This document shows positions 17,759 through 27,524 of a stretch of 64,000 nt of DNA, in pieces. Origin of the DNA: Thalassovita mediterranea (GTDB taxonomy: Bacteria > Pseudomonadota > Alphaproteobacteria > Rhodobacterales > Rhodobacteraceae). The stretch is from NCBI RefSeq assembly GCF_001458435.1, contig NZ_CYSF01000005.1, forward strand, positions 1 through 64,000. Reading direction: 5' to 3'. The translations under genes were made by a program, and so were the position numbers. The notes beneath the pieces are model-generated. The model was not told the DNA's origin. It saw only the letters and a program-made list of their open reading frames with translations, and did not search any database. How positions within the stretch are numbered: the first letter of the stretch is position 1; each line of letters opens with the position of its first letter.

Positions 17759-19732
17759 ATGAACCCCATGTTTACAGAGCTCGGTCACTTCGCCCTAATC
17801 CTAGCCTTTCTGGTCTCCATCGTGCAGGCCACTGTACCCCTTATCGGTGCCGCCAAACGCTGGCCCGGTTGGATGGCTATCGCGGAACCTGCTGCCAATG
17901 CGCAGTTCCTGCTGACGTCCTTTGCCTTCGCGGCGCTGACATATGCCTTTGTCACCTCCGACTTCTCGGTGGAGTTGGTGGTGCTGAACTCTCATTCGCT
18001 GAAACCGATGCTGTACAAAGTGTCGGGCGTCTGGGGCAACCATGAGGGGTCAATGCTCCTCTGGGTGCTGATCCTCACGCTGTTTGGCGCCTGTGCCAGT
18101 TGGTTTGGCGGCAACCTGCCACCCACCTTACGGGCGCGGGTTCTGGCGGTGCAGTCGGCGATTTCGGTGGCGTTCTTTGCCTTTATCCTGTTCACCTCGA
18201 ACCCGTTTTTGCGCCTGATTGCGCCACCGCTGGATGGGCAGGACCTGAACCCACTGTTGCAGGATCCCGGTTTGGCGTTCCACCCGCCGTTCTTGTATTT
18301 GGGCTATGTGGGTCTGTCGATGACCTTCTCCTTCGCGGTTGCCGCGTTGATCGAGGGGCGTGTTGACGCCGCATGGGGTCGCTGGGTGCGTCCGTGGACG
18401 CTGGCGGCGTGGCTGTTTTTGACCATCGGCATCGCACTGGGCAGCTGGTGGGCGTATTATGAACTGGGCTGGGGTGGTTTCTGGTTCTGGGATCCGGTCG
18501 AAAACGCATCCTTCATGCCGTGGCTGATTTCGGCGGCGCTGCTGCATTCCGCCATCGTGGTGGAAAAGCGTGAGGCGCTGAAAAGCTGGACGATCTTGCT
18601 GGCGATCATGGCCTTCGGCTTTTCGCTGATCGGGACGTTCATCGTGCGCTCTGGCGTCATCACGTCGGTCCACGCGTTTGCCAACGATCCTGAACGTGGG
18701 GTGTTCATCCTTGCCATCCTCGCCGTCTTCATGGGCGGTGCGCTGACGCTTTATGCGGCACGCGCCAGTGTGATGGAGGCGAAGGGCGTCTTTTCCATGG
18801 TCAGCCGTGAAAGCGCGCTGGTGATCAACAATGTCCTGCTGGCGGTGAGCTGTTTTGTGGTCTTCATCGGCACCATCTGGCCGCTGGTGGCGGAACTGGG
18901 CATGGGGCGCAAACTCTCCGTCGGGGCGCCGTTCTTTAACATGGCCTTCACGCCCTTTATGGTGATCCTTGCGCTGTTGTTGCCGCTGGGGTCGATCATG
19001 CCGTGGAAACGGGCGCAGATTGCACGTAGTTTCAAACCGCTGGTGCCCGCACTGGTACTGTCGCTGGCGATCATGGGGCTGGCCTATGCGATGCAATCGG
19101 GGCGGTCGCTGTTTGGTCCTATCGGTATGTTCCTTGGCACCTGGCTGGTGTTTGGCGCCGGTGTTGATCTGTGGCAACGGGCCGGGCGCAAGGACAAGCT
19201 GGCCCGCCTGCGTCGCCTGCCGCGTGCGGATTGGGGCAAGGCCGTGGCCCATGCAGGTCTGGGCATTGTGTTCCTTGGCATTTCGGGCCTGATGGCGTGG
19301 GAGCAGGAGGATATTCGCGTCGTCCAAATCGGGGAAGAGTTTGAAATTGCAGGATTTACCCTAACCCTTGATCAGGTTCAGGAGGTCGAGGGGCCGAACT
19401 TCATCTCGACGAAGGGCTGGGTCACGATCCGTAAAGGCGATCGGGTGATTTCCGTCGTCCATCCTGAAAAGCGAATTTACCCCATCGCCCAGATGCCAAC
19501 GACAGAGGCGGGGATCAACAACGGGTTCCTGCGTGATGTCTATGTGGTGCTGGGGGATGAGCAGCAAGGCGGCGGCTATGCGGTGCGCAGCTACTATAAA
19601 CCGCTGGCTAACTGGATCTGGGGTGGCTCTATTCTGATGTCGCTGGGTGGGCTGTTGAGTCTTACGGATCGTCGTCACCGTGTCGCCGCTGGCGCCCGCA
19701 AAGTGAAACCTGCCGGAGTGCCCGCAGAATGA
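17759..19732 (+). CDS. ccmF: Cytochrome c-type biogenesis protein CcmF
   Basis: A 657-residue, multi-pass inner-membrane heme lyase subunit. The tryptophan-rich WWD signature is clear (GSWWAYYELGWGGFWFWDPVENASFMPW). It works with CcmH to attach heme from CcmE to the CxxCH motifs of apocytochromes c in the periplasm. About 15 hydrophobic segments are present and the length matches the family. Start ATG 17759; a second ATG three codons later is possible. Its stop overlaps the ccmH start by four bases (ATGA). Confidence 0.96.
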   Translation: MNPMFTELGHFALILAFLVSIVQATVPLIGAAKRWPGWMAIAEPAANAQFLLTSFAFAALTYAFVTSDFSVELVVLNSHSLKPMLYKVSGVWGNHEGSMLLWVLILTLFGACASWFGGNLPPTLRARVLAVQSAISVAFFAFILFTSNPFLRLIAPPLDGQDLNPLLQDPGLAFHPPFLYLGYVGLSMTFSFAVAALIEGRVDAAWGRWVRPWTLAAWLFLTIGIALGSWWAYYELGWGGFWFWDPVENASFMPWLISAALLHSAIVVEKREALKSWTILLAIMAFGFSLIGTFIVRSGVITSVHAFANDPERGVFILAILAVFMGGALTLYAARASVMEAKGVFSMVSRESALVINNVLLAVSCFVVFIGTIWPLVAELGMGRKLSVGAPFFNMAFTPFMVILALLLPLGSIMPWKRAQIARSFKPLVPALVLSLAIMGLAYAMQSGRSLFGPIGMFLGTWLVFGAGVDLWQRAGRKDKLARLRRLPRADWGKAVAHAGLGIVFLGISGLMAWEQEDIRVVQIGEEFEIAGFTLTLDQVQEVEGPNFISTKGWVTIRKGDRVISVVHPEKRIYPIAQMPTTEAGINNGFLRDVYVVLGDEQQGGGYAVRSYYKPLANWIWGGSILMSLGGLLSLTDRRHRVAAGARKVKPAGVPAE

Positions 19733-20214
19733 CCCGTTTTCAGAATGCCTTGACGCTGAAACCCCTTGCGCTGGCTGCAACGCTGCTGCTAGCGCCAATC
19801 ACCGCGCAGGCCGTGCAGCCGGACGAAATCCTACCTGACCCCGCGTTGGAGCAACGCGCGCGAGAGATTTCAAAAGATCTCCGCTGTCTGGTCTGCCGCA
19901 ATGAAAACATCGACGATTCAAACGCCGAACTTGCCCGCGACCTGCGCATTCTGGTGCGCGAACGTCTGGTCGAAGGTGACAGTAACGATCAGGTGATCGA
20001 CTATGTGGTGGATCGCTACGGTGAATATGTGCTGCTGAACCCGACCACGCGGGGCGGTAACTGGATCCTGTGGGCGGCGGGGCCGATCATGTTGGTGATC
20101 GGTCTGGGGATCGCACTGAGCTTCACCCGTCGTCGTGCGTCACAGGGCGAGGTCGCGGTGCAGGCCCTGTCCGAGGACGAAAAGGCGCGACTGCGCGAAA
20201 TCCTCAAAGACTAA
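19729..20214 (+). CDS. ccmH: Cytochrome c-type biogenesis protein CcmH
   Basis: A 161-residue protein with an N-terminal signal sequence (about residues 10-27), a periplasmic domain with the redox motif RCLVCRNENIDDSNAELARDLR (the LRCxxC type), and one C-terminal membrane helix (WAAGPIMLVIGLGIALSF). CcmH reduces apocytochrome c thiols and presents them to CcmF. It overlaps ccmF by four bases and is followed by a terminator. Confidence 0.95.
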   Translation: MTRFQNALTLKPLALAATLLLAPITAQAVQPDEILPDPALEQRAREISKDLRCLVCRNENIDDSNAELARDLRILVRERLVEGDSNDQVIDYVVDRYGEYVLLNPTTRGGNWILWAAGPIMLVIGLGIALSFTRRRASQGEVAVQALSEDEKARLREILKD

Positions 20215-20220
20215 AACCAA

Positions 20221-20264
20221 ACGCGCTGCGGTACTGCTACCGCAAAAGCCGCAGCGCGCGTTTT
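20221..20264 (+). terminator. Terminator after ccmH
   Basis: Arms ACGCGCTGCGG and CCGCAGCGCGCGT followed by TTTT, seven bases past the ccmH stop. Confidence 0.75.
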
Positions 20265-20335
20265 CTGTCGACTTATGCCTTGTAATTCCCTGCCACTGCA
20301 CCAAAATCTGCCTAAGTACGCAGGAGGAATGACGC

Positions 20336-21115
20336 ATGAGCTATCAGACGATTAAACTGGATCTGTCCAAGGACGGCGTCGCAATCCTGACCCTGAACCA
20401 GCCCCAAACTGGAAACCTGTTAGACAGCCAAATGCGGGCCGAAATCACCGATGCCGCGCGCGAAGCGGGGCGTGTCGCACGGGTTCTGGTGTTAACAGGC
20501 GCAGGCCCGACGTTTTGTTCCGGCCAGAACCTGAGTGACCGCGCCAATCTGGACAATCTGGATCTGGAACGGGTTTTGCGGGATGAATACGGCCCGATGC
20601 TGCGTGCGATCTATGACTGTCCTGTGCCGACACTGGCTGCGGTCAATGGTGCGGCAGCTGGGGCAGGGGCCAATCTGGCGCTGGCCGCCGATGTGGTGAT
20701 TGCCAAACATAGCGCCAGTTTTCAGCAACCACTGTCGCGCGTCGGCCTGATACCGGACGCGGGCGGCACCTACTGGATGACCCGGAACATGGGACACGCC
20801 AAAGCAATGGGTGCGGCGCTGTTTGGGGACGAAATCAGCGCGGAACAAGCCGATCAATGGGGGCTTATCTGGGCTGCAGTTCCAGACGAGGAGTTCACAC
20901 CTCATTGCAAGGAACGCGCGCTGCAACTGGCCAAAGGCCCCACTTTGGCTTATCGTCGGATGAAAGAGGCCATCCGCGACAGCTGGAACAACGATTTGCA
21001 GATCCAGTTGGAAAAAGAGGCCCGCCATCAGGGCAGCTGTGCCCGTAGTCGCGATTTCAAAGAAGGCGTGGTCGCCTTTGTCGAAGGCCGTCCACCTCAT
21101 TTTGAGGGGCGTTAA
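20336..21115 (+). CDS. Enoyl-CoA hydratase/isomerase family protein
   Basis: A 259-residue crotonase-fold protein. The oxyanion-hole blocks are TGAGPTFCSGQNLSD and AAVNGAAAGAGANLALAADVV, and the third is FSRVGL-like (LSRVGLIPDAGGTYWMTR). The C-terminus SRDFKEGVVAFVEGRPPHFEGR resembles PaaG-type isomerases, but the substrate cannot be fixed from sequence. AGGAGG lies eight bases before the ATG. It is a single gene following the ccmH terminator. Confidence 0.88.
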   Translation: MSYQTIKLDLSKDGVAILTLNQPQTGNLLDSQMRAEITDAAREAGRVARVLVLTGAGPTFCSGQNLSDRANLDNLDLERVLRDEYGPMLRAIYDCPVPTLAAVNGAAAGAGANLALAADVVIAKHSASFQQPLSRVGLIPDAGGTYWMTRNMGHAKAMGAALFGDEISAEQADQWGLIWAAVPDEEFTPHCKERALQLAKGPTLAYRRMKEAIRDSWNNDLQIQLEKEARHQGSCARSRDFKEGVVAFVEGRPPHFEGR

Positions 21116-21299
21116 GGTCGTTTGTACTACGTCGGCAGGATATAGCGCTGTCGGCTGTTTGAAAGCCCTTAACCATTGAAAAACCAAATTTGTTTATACA
21201 AATCAGTGCTAGGCACCTGACCCGTTTCGATTCAAAAAACAGGGTCGCCTGGCGGTGTCGCGCGTTCGATTGAACGCAGTCAAGGAAGGGGCATTCACT

Positions 21300-21719
21300 A
21301 TGTCGGCCAGCTATCAGGTGTATAAGGATCACAACCTTCTTTATGTGCGCTATGCGGGACACCATGCGACGCGCCAGACCAACGATCTGTTGCCTTACTA
21401 CCGTCTGGACCCTGATGTGCGCCCCGGTTTGCGCTGCGTGATAGATTGCACCAGATTGATCAATGCCAAGGTTGATATCGAAGAGCGCCGCAAACAAATG
21501 GCGGCATTGCGGGCGTTGTTGAAACACCCTGCCGATGATTGGCAGTTGACCTACTATTGCCCCAACTCGGTCAGTCAAAGTCTGACCAGCCTACAGCAAA
21601 AGATGTGGCGCGAATTTGATGGTGTCGATTTCAAAATGGCAACGACGTTTGAAGAACTGGCCAGCATACTGCGCGAACCGGATGATTTCCTGCGGGCCAT
21701 GTTGGGGCCTGACGATTAA
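21300..21719 (+). CDS. Uncharacterised STAS/SpoIIAA-like protein
   Basis: A 139-residue soluble protein with an alternating strand/helix pattern (YQVYKDHNLLYVRYAGHHATRQ, LRCVIDCTRLINAKVDIEERRKQ, WQLTYYCPNSVSQSL). The layout resembles small STAS-like proteins but no diagnostic motif is seen. The ATG at 21300 has GGAAGGGG about ten bases upstream, preferred over the in-frame start at 21255. It stands alone between the hydratase gene and gltA. Confidence 0.6.
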   Translation: MSASYQVYKDHNLLYVRYAGHHATRQTNDLLPYYRLDPDVRPGLRCVIDCTRLINAKVDIEERRKQMAALRALLKHPADDWQLTYYCPNSVSQSLTSLQQKMWREFDGVDFKMATTFEELASILREPDDFLRAMLGPDD

Positions 21720-21768
21720 CCCCGGTAACCTCTAGACAGAACGCCTCAGAACTGGACACCTCAAACAG

Positions 21769-21794
21769 AAAAGGGGCCGCCCGCAGGCAGCCCC
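21769..21794 (-). terminator. Terminator after gltA
   Basis: Stem GGGGC...GCCCC with internal GCC/GGC pairing. AAAA on the left gives a T-tract on the minus strand, about 30 bases past the gltA stop. Confidence 0.75.
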
Positions 21795-21822
21795 AAATAT
21801 ATCATCCTATTGTGGATGCCGC

Positions 21823-23118
21823 TTAGCGGTTTTCCACGTCGATGTAGTCACGCGCAGTTTCACCCAGATACAGCTGACGCGGACGACCGATTTTGTTCTG
21901 AGGATCGGCAATCATTTCTTTCCACTGGCTGACCCAGCCAACGGTACGCGACAGCGCAAAGATCGGGGTGAACATCGAAGTCGGGAAGCCCAGAGCTTCG
22001 AAGATGATGCCCGAGTAGAAATCGACGTTCGGGAACAGCTTCTTCTCAATGAAGTAGGGATCTTCCAGCGCGATGCGCTCCAGCTCTTTGGCGACCTGAA
22101 GCAGCGGGTTGTCTTCGACGCCCAGCAGTTCCAGCACCTCATCGGCGCTTTCTTTCAGCACCTTGGCGCGCGGGTCGGTGTTTTTGTAAACACGGTGACC
22201 AAAGCCCATCAGGCGGAACGGATCGTTCTTGTCCTTGGCGCGTTCGATAAATTCAGGAATACGGTCAACGGCACCGATTTCCTTCAGCATTTCCAGACAC
22301 GCCTGGTTTGCACCACCGTGGGCCGGACCCCACAGGCAGGCGATGCCAGCCGCGATACAGGCAAACGGGTTTGCACCCGAGGACGACGCCAGACGCACGG
22401 TCGAGGTCGATGCGTTCTGTTCGTGGTCCGCGTGCAGGGTAAAGATGCGGTCCATTGCGCGGGACACGATCGGGTTCACCTCATACTGTTCTGCCGGAAC
22501 AGAGAAGCACATGTGCAGGAAGTTCGCTGCGTAATCCAGATCGTTGCGCGGATATACGAAGGGCTGACCGATCGAGTATTTGTAGGCCATTGCGGCAATG
22601 GTCGGCATCTTCGCGATCAGACGGTGCGACGCGATTTCACGCTGGGTCGGATCGTTGATGTCGGTGCTGTCGTGGTAGAAGGCAGCCATTGCGCCAACCA
22701 CACCTACCATGATCGCCATCGGGTGCGCGTCACGGCGGAAACCACGGAAGAAGTTGTGCATCTGCTCGTGGATCATGGTGTGGCGGGTGATGGTGGTCTC
22801 AAACTCCTCCAGCTGCGCGGCGGTCGGCAGCGCACCGTACAGCAGCAGGTAGCATACTTCGAGATAATGGGACTGACCGGCCAGCTGGTCGATTGGGTAG
22901 CCGCGGTGCAGCAGTTCGCCCTTGCCGCCGTCGATGTAGGTAATGGTGCTGTCGCAGGACGCGGTCGAGGTAAAGCCCGGATCGTAGGTGAACACGCCAC
23001 CCTGTGCGTACAGCTTGCGGATGTCGATCACATCAGGGCCCGCAGTGGGGCTGAACATTGGCAATTCCAATGATTTACCGTCAAACGTCAGCGTGGCGCT
23101 CTTGGTCGATTCCGTCAT
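21823..23118 (-). CDS. gltA: Citrate synthase
   Basis: A 431-residue type II (hexameric, NADH-sensitive type) citrate synthase that condenses acetyl-CoA with oxaloacetate. The active-site regions are visible: [64 protein letters not shown], and [13 protein letters not shown] with the catalytic Asp of NVDFYSG. GAAGGG precedes the ATG. It is followed by a terminator and preceded on the same strand by gltX about 110 bases upstream. Confidence 0.98.
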   Translation of the reverse strand: MTESTKSATLTFDGKSLELPMFSPTAGPDVIDIRKLYAQGGVFTYDPGFTSTASCDSTITYIDGGKGELLHRGYPIDQLAGQSHYLEVCYLLLYGALPTAAQLEEFETTITRHTMIHEQMHNFFRGFRRDAHPMAIMVGVVGAMAAFYHDSTDINDPTQREIASHRLIAKMPTIAAMAYKYSIGQPFVYPRNDLDYAANFLHMCFSVPAEQYEVNPIVSRAMDRIFTLHADHEQNASTSTVRLASSSGANPFACIAAGIACLWGPAHGGANQACLEMLKEIGAVDRIPEFIERAKDKNDPFRLMGFGHRVYKNTDPRAKVLKESADEVLELLGVEDNPLLQVAKELERIALEDPYFIEKKLFPNVDFYSGIIFEALGFPTSMFTPIFALSRTVGWVSQWKEMIADPQNKIGRPRQLYLGETARDYIDVENR

Positions 23119-23225
23119 GGTGTTCCCTTCATCACATGGCTCTGCGTGCCCCTGGTGGGGACACGCGGCGTGGCTGTTTTTGTCTTGGCCTCCGGCAGTT
23201 CAAGTATCGGGCCATCTGGCCCGTC

Positions 23226-24626
23226 TTAGCCGGCTGCGTCGGTCAGACGGGCAAGGGTTTCATCCTGCCCGAGGACCAGCATCATGTCGAAGACGCTAGG
23301 TGTTGCTGCGCGGCCGGCAAGAGCGGCGCGCAATGGTCCGGCCAATTTTCCGAACTTCATCCCCTGCGCTTCTGCAAACTGGTTGGCGGTTGCCTCCAGC
23401 TCGTCACGGTTCCAGCTAACATTTTGCAAATGCGGCGTCAATTGCTTCAGTATACCACGGGATACATCATCCAGATGTTTTGCCGCTTTCTCTTCGACTT
23501 CGATTGGGCGCGACACCAGTGCAAAGGTAGATTTTTCAACGAGTTGCGGGAAAGTCTTCGCGCCAGTCTTGGTGCAGTACAGCGCTTTACGTAGAACTAC
23601 GTTTTGTGCGTCAGACAGGGCATCAGCGCCTGTTGCGGCCAGAAATGCCTGCAATTCTTGATGCAGCGCAGCATCGTCTGTTGCCGCGATATGCTGACCA
23701 CACAGGTTTTCCAGCTTTTTGAAATCAAAACGGGCCGGAGATTTGCCGATGCCGTCAAAACCGAACCATTCCTGCGCCTGCGCGTCGGTAAAAAATTCGT
23801 CATCACCGTGGCTCCAGCCCAGACGGGCCAAATAATTGCGCATACCAGCGGCGGGGTAACCCATCGCCTGATATTCCTCGACACCCAGCGCGCCGTGGCG
23901 TTTGGACAGTTTTTTGCCGTCACCGCCGTGGATCAGCGGGATGTGACCCCAGACCGGAACGTCCCAGCCCATCGCCTCATAGATCATCATCTGACGCGCA
24001 GCGTTGTTCAGGTGGTCATCGCCGCGGATCACATGGGTCACACCCATATCGTGGTCATCGACCACAACCGCCAGCATATAAACCGGCGTCCCGTCGGAAC
24101 GCAGTAGGATCATATCGTCCAGCTGGTCGTTTTTAATGGTCACATCGCCCTGAACCTGATCGCGGATCACGGTCGCACCGTCCTGCGGCGCTTTGATCCG
24201 TACCACGTAGGGCGCATCAGGATGAGTGTCCTCCGCCGCATCGCGCCAGGGCGAACGGTAGTGGGTCGATTTGCCTGCGGCGCGGGCTTCGTCACGGAAG
24301 GCCTGGATTTCGTCCTGTGTGGCGAAACACTTGTAGGCTTTGCCCTCGGCCAGCAGTTTATGCGCCACCTCGGCGTGGCGGTCGGCGCGTTCAAACTGGC
24401 TGATCACGTCGCCATCGTGGTCCAGACCCAGCCACTCCATGCCTTTCAGGATTGCTGCCGTCGCCTCAGGCGACGACCGTTCGCGGTCCGTATCCTCGAT
24501 CCGCAGCAGGAACTTACCGCCCTGACCACGAGCAAAGAGCCAGTTGAACAGCGCGGTGCGTGCGCCACCGATGTGCAGAAAGCCGGTGGGCGAAGGGGCG
24601 AAACGGGTCACGACATTGTAAGACAT
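23226..24626 (-). CDS. gltX: Glutamate--tRNA ligase
   Basis: A 466-residue class I aminoacyl-tRNA synthetase. The HIGH-type motif is [22 protein letters not shown] and the KMSKS-type motif is KLSKRHG. The catalytic core includes [25 protein letters not shown]. The C-terminal helical anticodon-binding region is shortish, as in many alphaproteobacterial GluRS that also charge tRNA-Gln; whether it is discriminating cannot be told by eye. It is divergent from comEC with 59 bases between. Confidence 0.97.
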   Translation of the reverse strand: MSYNVVTRFAPSPTGFLHIGGARTALFNWLFARGQGGKFLLRIEDTDRERSSPEATAAILKGMEWLGLDHDGDVISQFERADRHAEVAHKLLAEGKAYKCFATQDEIQAFRDEARAAGKSTHYRSPWRDAAEDTHPDAPYVVRIKAPQDGATVIRDQVQGDVTIKNDQLDDMILLRSDGTPVYMLAVVVDDHDMGVTHVIRGDDHLNNAARQMMIYEAMGWDVPVWGHIPLIHGGDGKKLSKRHGALGVEEYQAMGYPAAGMRNYLARLGWSHGDDEFFTDAQAQEWFGFDGIGKSPARFDFKKLENLCGQHIAATDDAALHQELQAFLAATGADALSDAQNVVLRKALYCTKTGAKTFPQLVEKSTFALVSRPIEVEEKAAKHLDDVSRGILKQLTPHLQNVSWNRDELEATANQFAEAQGMKFGKLAGPLRAALAGRAATPSVFDMMLVLGQDETLARLTDAAG

Positions 24627-24685
24627 GCGGGCATTAACCTTTCGGTAAGCAAGTTATGCGAAGTTTGGGCCTGTCTAACTAGGCG

Positions 24686-26740
24686 ATGCTTGGGGGGCAA
24701 GGCTTGGCGCGCGTTCTAGGTTTCTTCGCTTGGGTGCTGCGGCGGTGTGAGGCGTCACTGCTGGCGCAGCGCGGCCATCTGTTTGGCTGGGTGCCAGTGT
24801 GTTTTGCCGTCGGAATTGGTGGTTATTTTTCCCTGCGGTTTGAACCGGATCTGACGTGGCTGGCTGTGGTCGCTGTGGCGGTCATGCTGGTGTTGTTCTT
24901 GTGTCGCATTGTGCCGCTGGCAGTGGCGCCTTTCTTTCTAGGCGCTGCGTTAATTGGGGCGGGCGTGCTGATTGCCAGTGCGCGCGCGCATTACGTCGCC
25001 GGTCCAGTGCTGGAGGGGCGTTATTATGGCCCGATTGAGGGACGGGTTCTGGCGCTGGACCAATCCGCATCCGGCGCGGTGCGGATCACCTTGGCTGATG
25101 TGGGATTGGCGGGCCGCTTTGATCCCGCCCCAACACGGGTTCGCGTGGCGCTGCATTCCAAAATCGCAGGTCATGATCCCAAGATTGGTCAGCGGGTGAT
25201 GCTGACCGGCCACCTCAGCCCGCCGCCCCGCGCGGTGGAACCGGGCGGCTTTGACTTTCGCCGCCATGCGTGGTTCCAACGTCTTGGCGCCATTGGCTAT
25301 ACGCGCAGCCCGCTTGTTTTGCTGCAGCCGGGGCAGGGATCACTTGTGTCGCGCCTGCGTCAGATATTGAACACCCGGATTCGCGCTGCATTACCCGGTG
25401 ATGCAGGCGCGGTGGCTGTCACATTGATCACTGGCGACCGATCCTCCCTGCCAGACGCGCGGGTGGAGGATTTGCGCCGTGCGAACCTCGCCCATCTCTT
25501 GGCAATTTCCGGTCTGCACATGGGGTTGGTCAGCGGTTTTGTGTTCTGGCTGATCCGGTTGCTGCTGTCTTGTCCGTCATGGATCGCGCTGCGTTGGCCG
25601 ATCAAAAAGCTGTCCGCAGGTGCTGCATTGTTGGCGGCGGCCGGATACCTTGCCCTATCAGGAGGTGCGATCGCGACAGAGCGCGCCTTTATCATGGTGA
25701 CGATGGCGTTGATCGCTGTGATGCTGGACCAGCGTGCGTTAACGCTGCGGGCTGTGGCGCTGGCGGCTTTGGTTGTGTTGACCCTGCGGCCAGAGGCGTT
25801 GGTCAGCCCTGGATTTCAGATGTCGTTTGCGGCGACCACATCACTGGTCGTGGTGTTTTCACTGCTGCGCGGCGCAGCCGTGATGCGGCTGCCCGTGGTG
25901 GGCGGCGCGTTGCCGCTGTTGCTTTCGTCAACGGTGGCAGGGCTGGCAACAGCCCCGATAGCTGCGGCGCATTTCAATATGTTGTCGCAGATGGGGCTGA
26001 TCGCAAACCTCGCGACGGTGCCATTGATGGGCGTATTCGTCATGCCCGCCGCAGTTCTGGCAGTGATCTTGATGCCCTTCGGGCTAGAGGCGTTGCCGCT
26101 TTGGGCGATGGGGTTGGGGATCGAGTGGGTGCTGGCCGTCGCGCAATGGATTGCAAATCATCCGCAGTCAGTGCGGTACGTCATGTCACCGCCGAGTGTG
26201 GTTATCCCGTTGTTAAGTTTTGGGGTGTTGGTGGTTTTCTTCTGGCGTGGCTGCGGGCGTTGGCTGGGCGTAGCGCCTGCTGCTGTTGCCTTGGTGGTCT
26301 GGATGCAGGGTGTGCGGCCAGACCTGTTAATTGCAGATCAAGGGGCCTTGGTCGGCATTTTGACCGATCAAGGTCGCGCCCTTTCCGCGCCGCGTGGGAC
26401 GGGGTTTGTTGCAGAAGTTTGGCTGGAAAATGATGGTGCACCACGAACGCAGGCCGATGCGGCGGCGCTTTGGCCCGAGGTTATTGTGGTCGGAGATGGG
26501 CGTCTCTTCACGGCGAAGGGCAAGCGAGCAACGCGACAGCTGACATGTCGGGCAGGGGATTGGGTCGTCAGCGATCAGTGGATGCAGAGGCAATTGCCTT
26601 GCTACCAAATGGACCGCCGCGCCCTAGCAACCAAGGGGAGCGTCGCAATCTATGACATCGACACGCAGCCCCAGATCATCACGGATCGCGCGATCAGCGG
26701 GGATCGGTTGTGGTCGAACTGGCCCATCACCGATCCCTAG
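24686..26740 (+). CDS. comEC: ComEC/Rec2 competence-related membrane protein
   Basis: A 684-residue protein. It has N-terminal membrane segments, a soluble DUF4131-like part (about residues 90-220) and a membrane 'Competence' domain with the family motif ANLAHLLAISGLHMGL near residue 270. ComEC forms the inner-membrane channel for single-stranded DNA in natural transformation. The C-terminal 130 residues do not show the HxHxDH metallo-beta-lactamase motif of longer ComEC proteins. Its stop is seven bases from the end of lexA, which points the other way. Confidence 0.9.
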   Translation: MLGGQGLARVLGFFAWVLRRCEASLLAQRGHLFGWVPVCFAVGIGGYFSLRFEPDLTWLAVVAVAVMLVLFLCRIVPLAVAPFFLGAALIGAGVLIASARAHYVAGPVLEGRYYGPIEGRVLALDQSASGAVRITLADVGLAGRFDPAPTRVRVALHSKIAGHDPKIGQRVMLTGHLSPPPRAVEPGGFDFRRHAWFQRLGAIGYTRSPLVLLQPGQGSLVSRLRQILNTRIRAALPGDAGAVAVTLITGDRSSLPDARVEDLRRANLAHLLAISGLHMGLVSGFVFWLIRLLLSCPSWIALRWPIKKLSAGAALLAAAGYLALSGGAIATERAFIMVTMALIAVMLDQRALTLRAVALAALVVLTLRPEALVSPGFQMSFAATTSLVVVFSLLRGAAVMRLPVVGGALPLLLSSTVAGLATAPIAAAHFNMLSQMGLIANLATVPLMGVFVMPAAVLAVILMPFGLEALPLWAMGLGIEWVLAVAQWIANHPQSVRYVMSPPSVVIPLLSFGVLVVFFWRGCGRWLGVAPAAVALVVWMQGVRPDLLIADQGALVGILTDQGRALSAPRGTGFVAEVWLENDGAPRTQADAAALWPEVIVVGDGRLFTAKGKRATRQLTCRAGDWVVSDQWMQRQLPCYQMDRRALATKGSVAIYDIDTQPQIITDRAISGDRLWSNWPITDP

Positions 26741-26746
26741 AGACAG

Positions 26747-27442
26747 TTAATAACTGCGGATCAGCCCCACCAGCCGACCCTGCACTTTGACCAGGTCAGA
26801 GGGCAGAACGCGGGTTTCATAGGCAGGGTTCGCTGCTTCCAGCGCGATAGAGTTTCCTTTGCGGCGCAGGGTCTTCAGCGTTGCCTCCTGATCCTCGACC
26901 AAGGCAACGACAATATCGCCGTCATCGGCAGTACGCGTTTCGCGGATAATCACCACGTCACCGTCATTAATGCCTGCATTGATCATAGAGTCGCCGCGCA
27001 CCTCAAGCGCATAGTGGTCGCCGCCAGACGACAGCATGGATCCGGGTACGGCGATGTTATGGCTGACCTCGCTGATCGCTTCAATCGGGACACCGGCGGC
27101 AATGCGGCCCATCACCGGCAGCTCCAGCGCATGCAGGTTATCGGGAATACTTGGGGCGGGCGTTTCAGGTGCTGCCGGCTTGCCCCCCTGAACCACCTTG
27201 GGGCGGAAACCAGCATCACCGCCCATGCTGTCGGGCAGTTTCACAATCTCAATCGCGCGGGCACGATGAGCTAGGCGGCGGATGAACCCGCGTTCCTCCA
27301 ATGCGGTGATCAGGCGATGAATGCCGGATTTGGAGCGAAGATCCAGCGCCTCTTTCATTTCATCAAACGAGGGTGGAACGCCGTCCTGTTGCACGCGACT
27401 GTGAATGAACTGCAGCAGATCCAGCTGTTTTTTGGTCAACAT
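26747..27442 (-). CDS. lexA: LexA repressor
   Basis: SOS repressor-protease of 231 residues. The N-terminal winged helix ([29 protein letters not shown]) binds DNA. The S24 protease domain has the Ala116-Gly117 cleavage site (GRIAAGVP), nucleophile Ser152 ([10 protein letters not shown]) and Lys190 ([10 protein letters not shown]). The start at 27442 matches family N-termini and has AAAGGGTG upstream; an in-frame ATG at 27451 would add three residues. A GTTC-N7-GTTC operator lies 33 bases upstream, so autoregulation is expected. Confidence 0.97.
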   Translation of the reverse strand: MLTKKQLDLLQFIHSRVQQDGVPPSFDEMKEALDLRSKSGIHRLITALEERGFIRRLAHRARAIEIVKLPDSMGGDAGFRPKVVQGGKPAAPETPAPSIPDNLHALELPVMGRIAAGVPIEAISEVSHNIAVPGSMLSSGGDHYALEVRGDSMINAGINDGDVVIIRETRTADDGDIVVALVEDQEATLKTLRRKGNSIALEAANPAYETRVLPSDLVKVQGRLVGLIRSY

Positions 27443-27474
27443 GAGACGCACCCTTTGCCTGATGGTTTGGGTTT

Positions 27475-27489
27475 GTTCTACTCATGTTC
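27475..27489. promoter_or_regulatory. LexA operator (SOS box) of lexA
   Basis: GTTC (27475-27478), seven bases, GTTC (27486-27489) is an exact match to the direct-repeat LexA box of alphaproteobacteria. It lies in the 82-base gap between moeA and lexA, 33 bases upstream of the lexA ATG. Confidence 0.88.
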
Positions 27490-27524
27490 TTGTTTTGTGT
27501 CAACCGCTGCGGCGCGTCGGTTAT

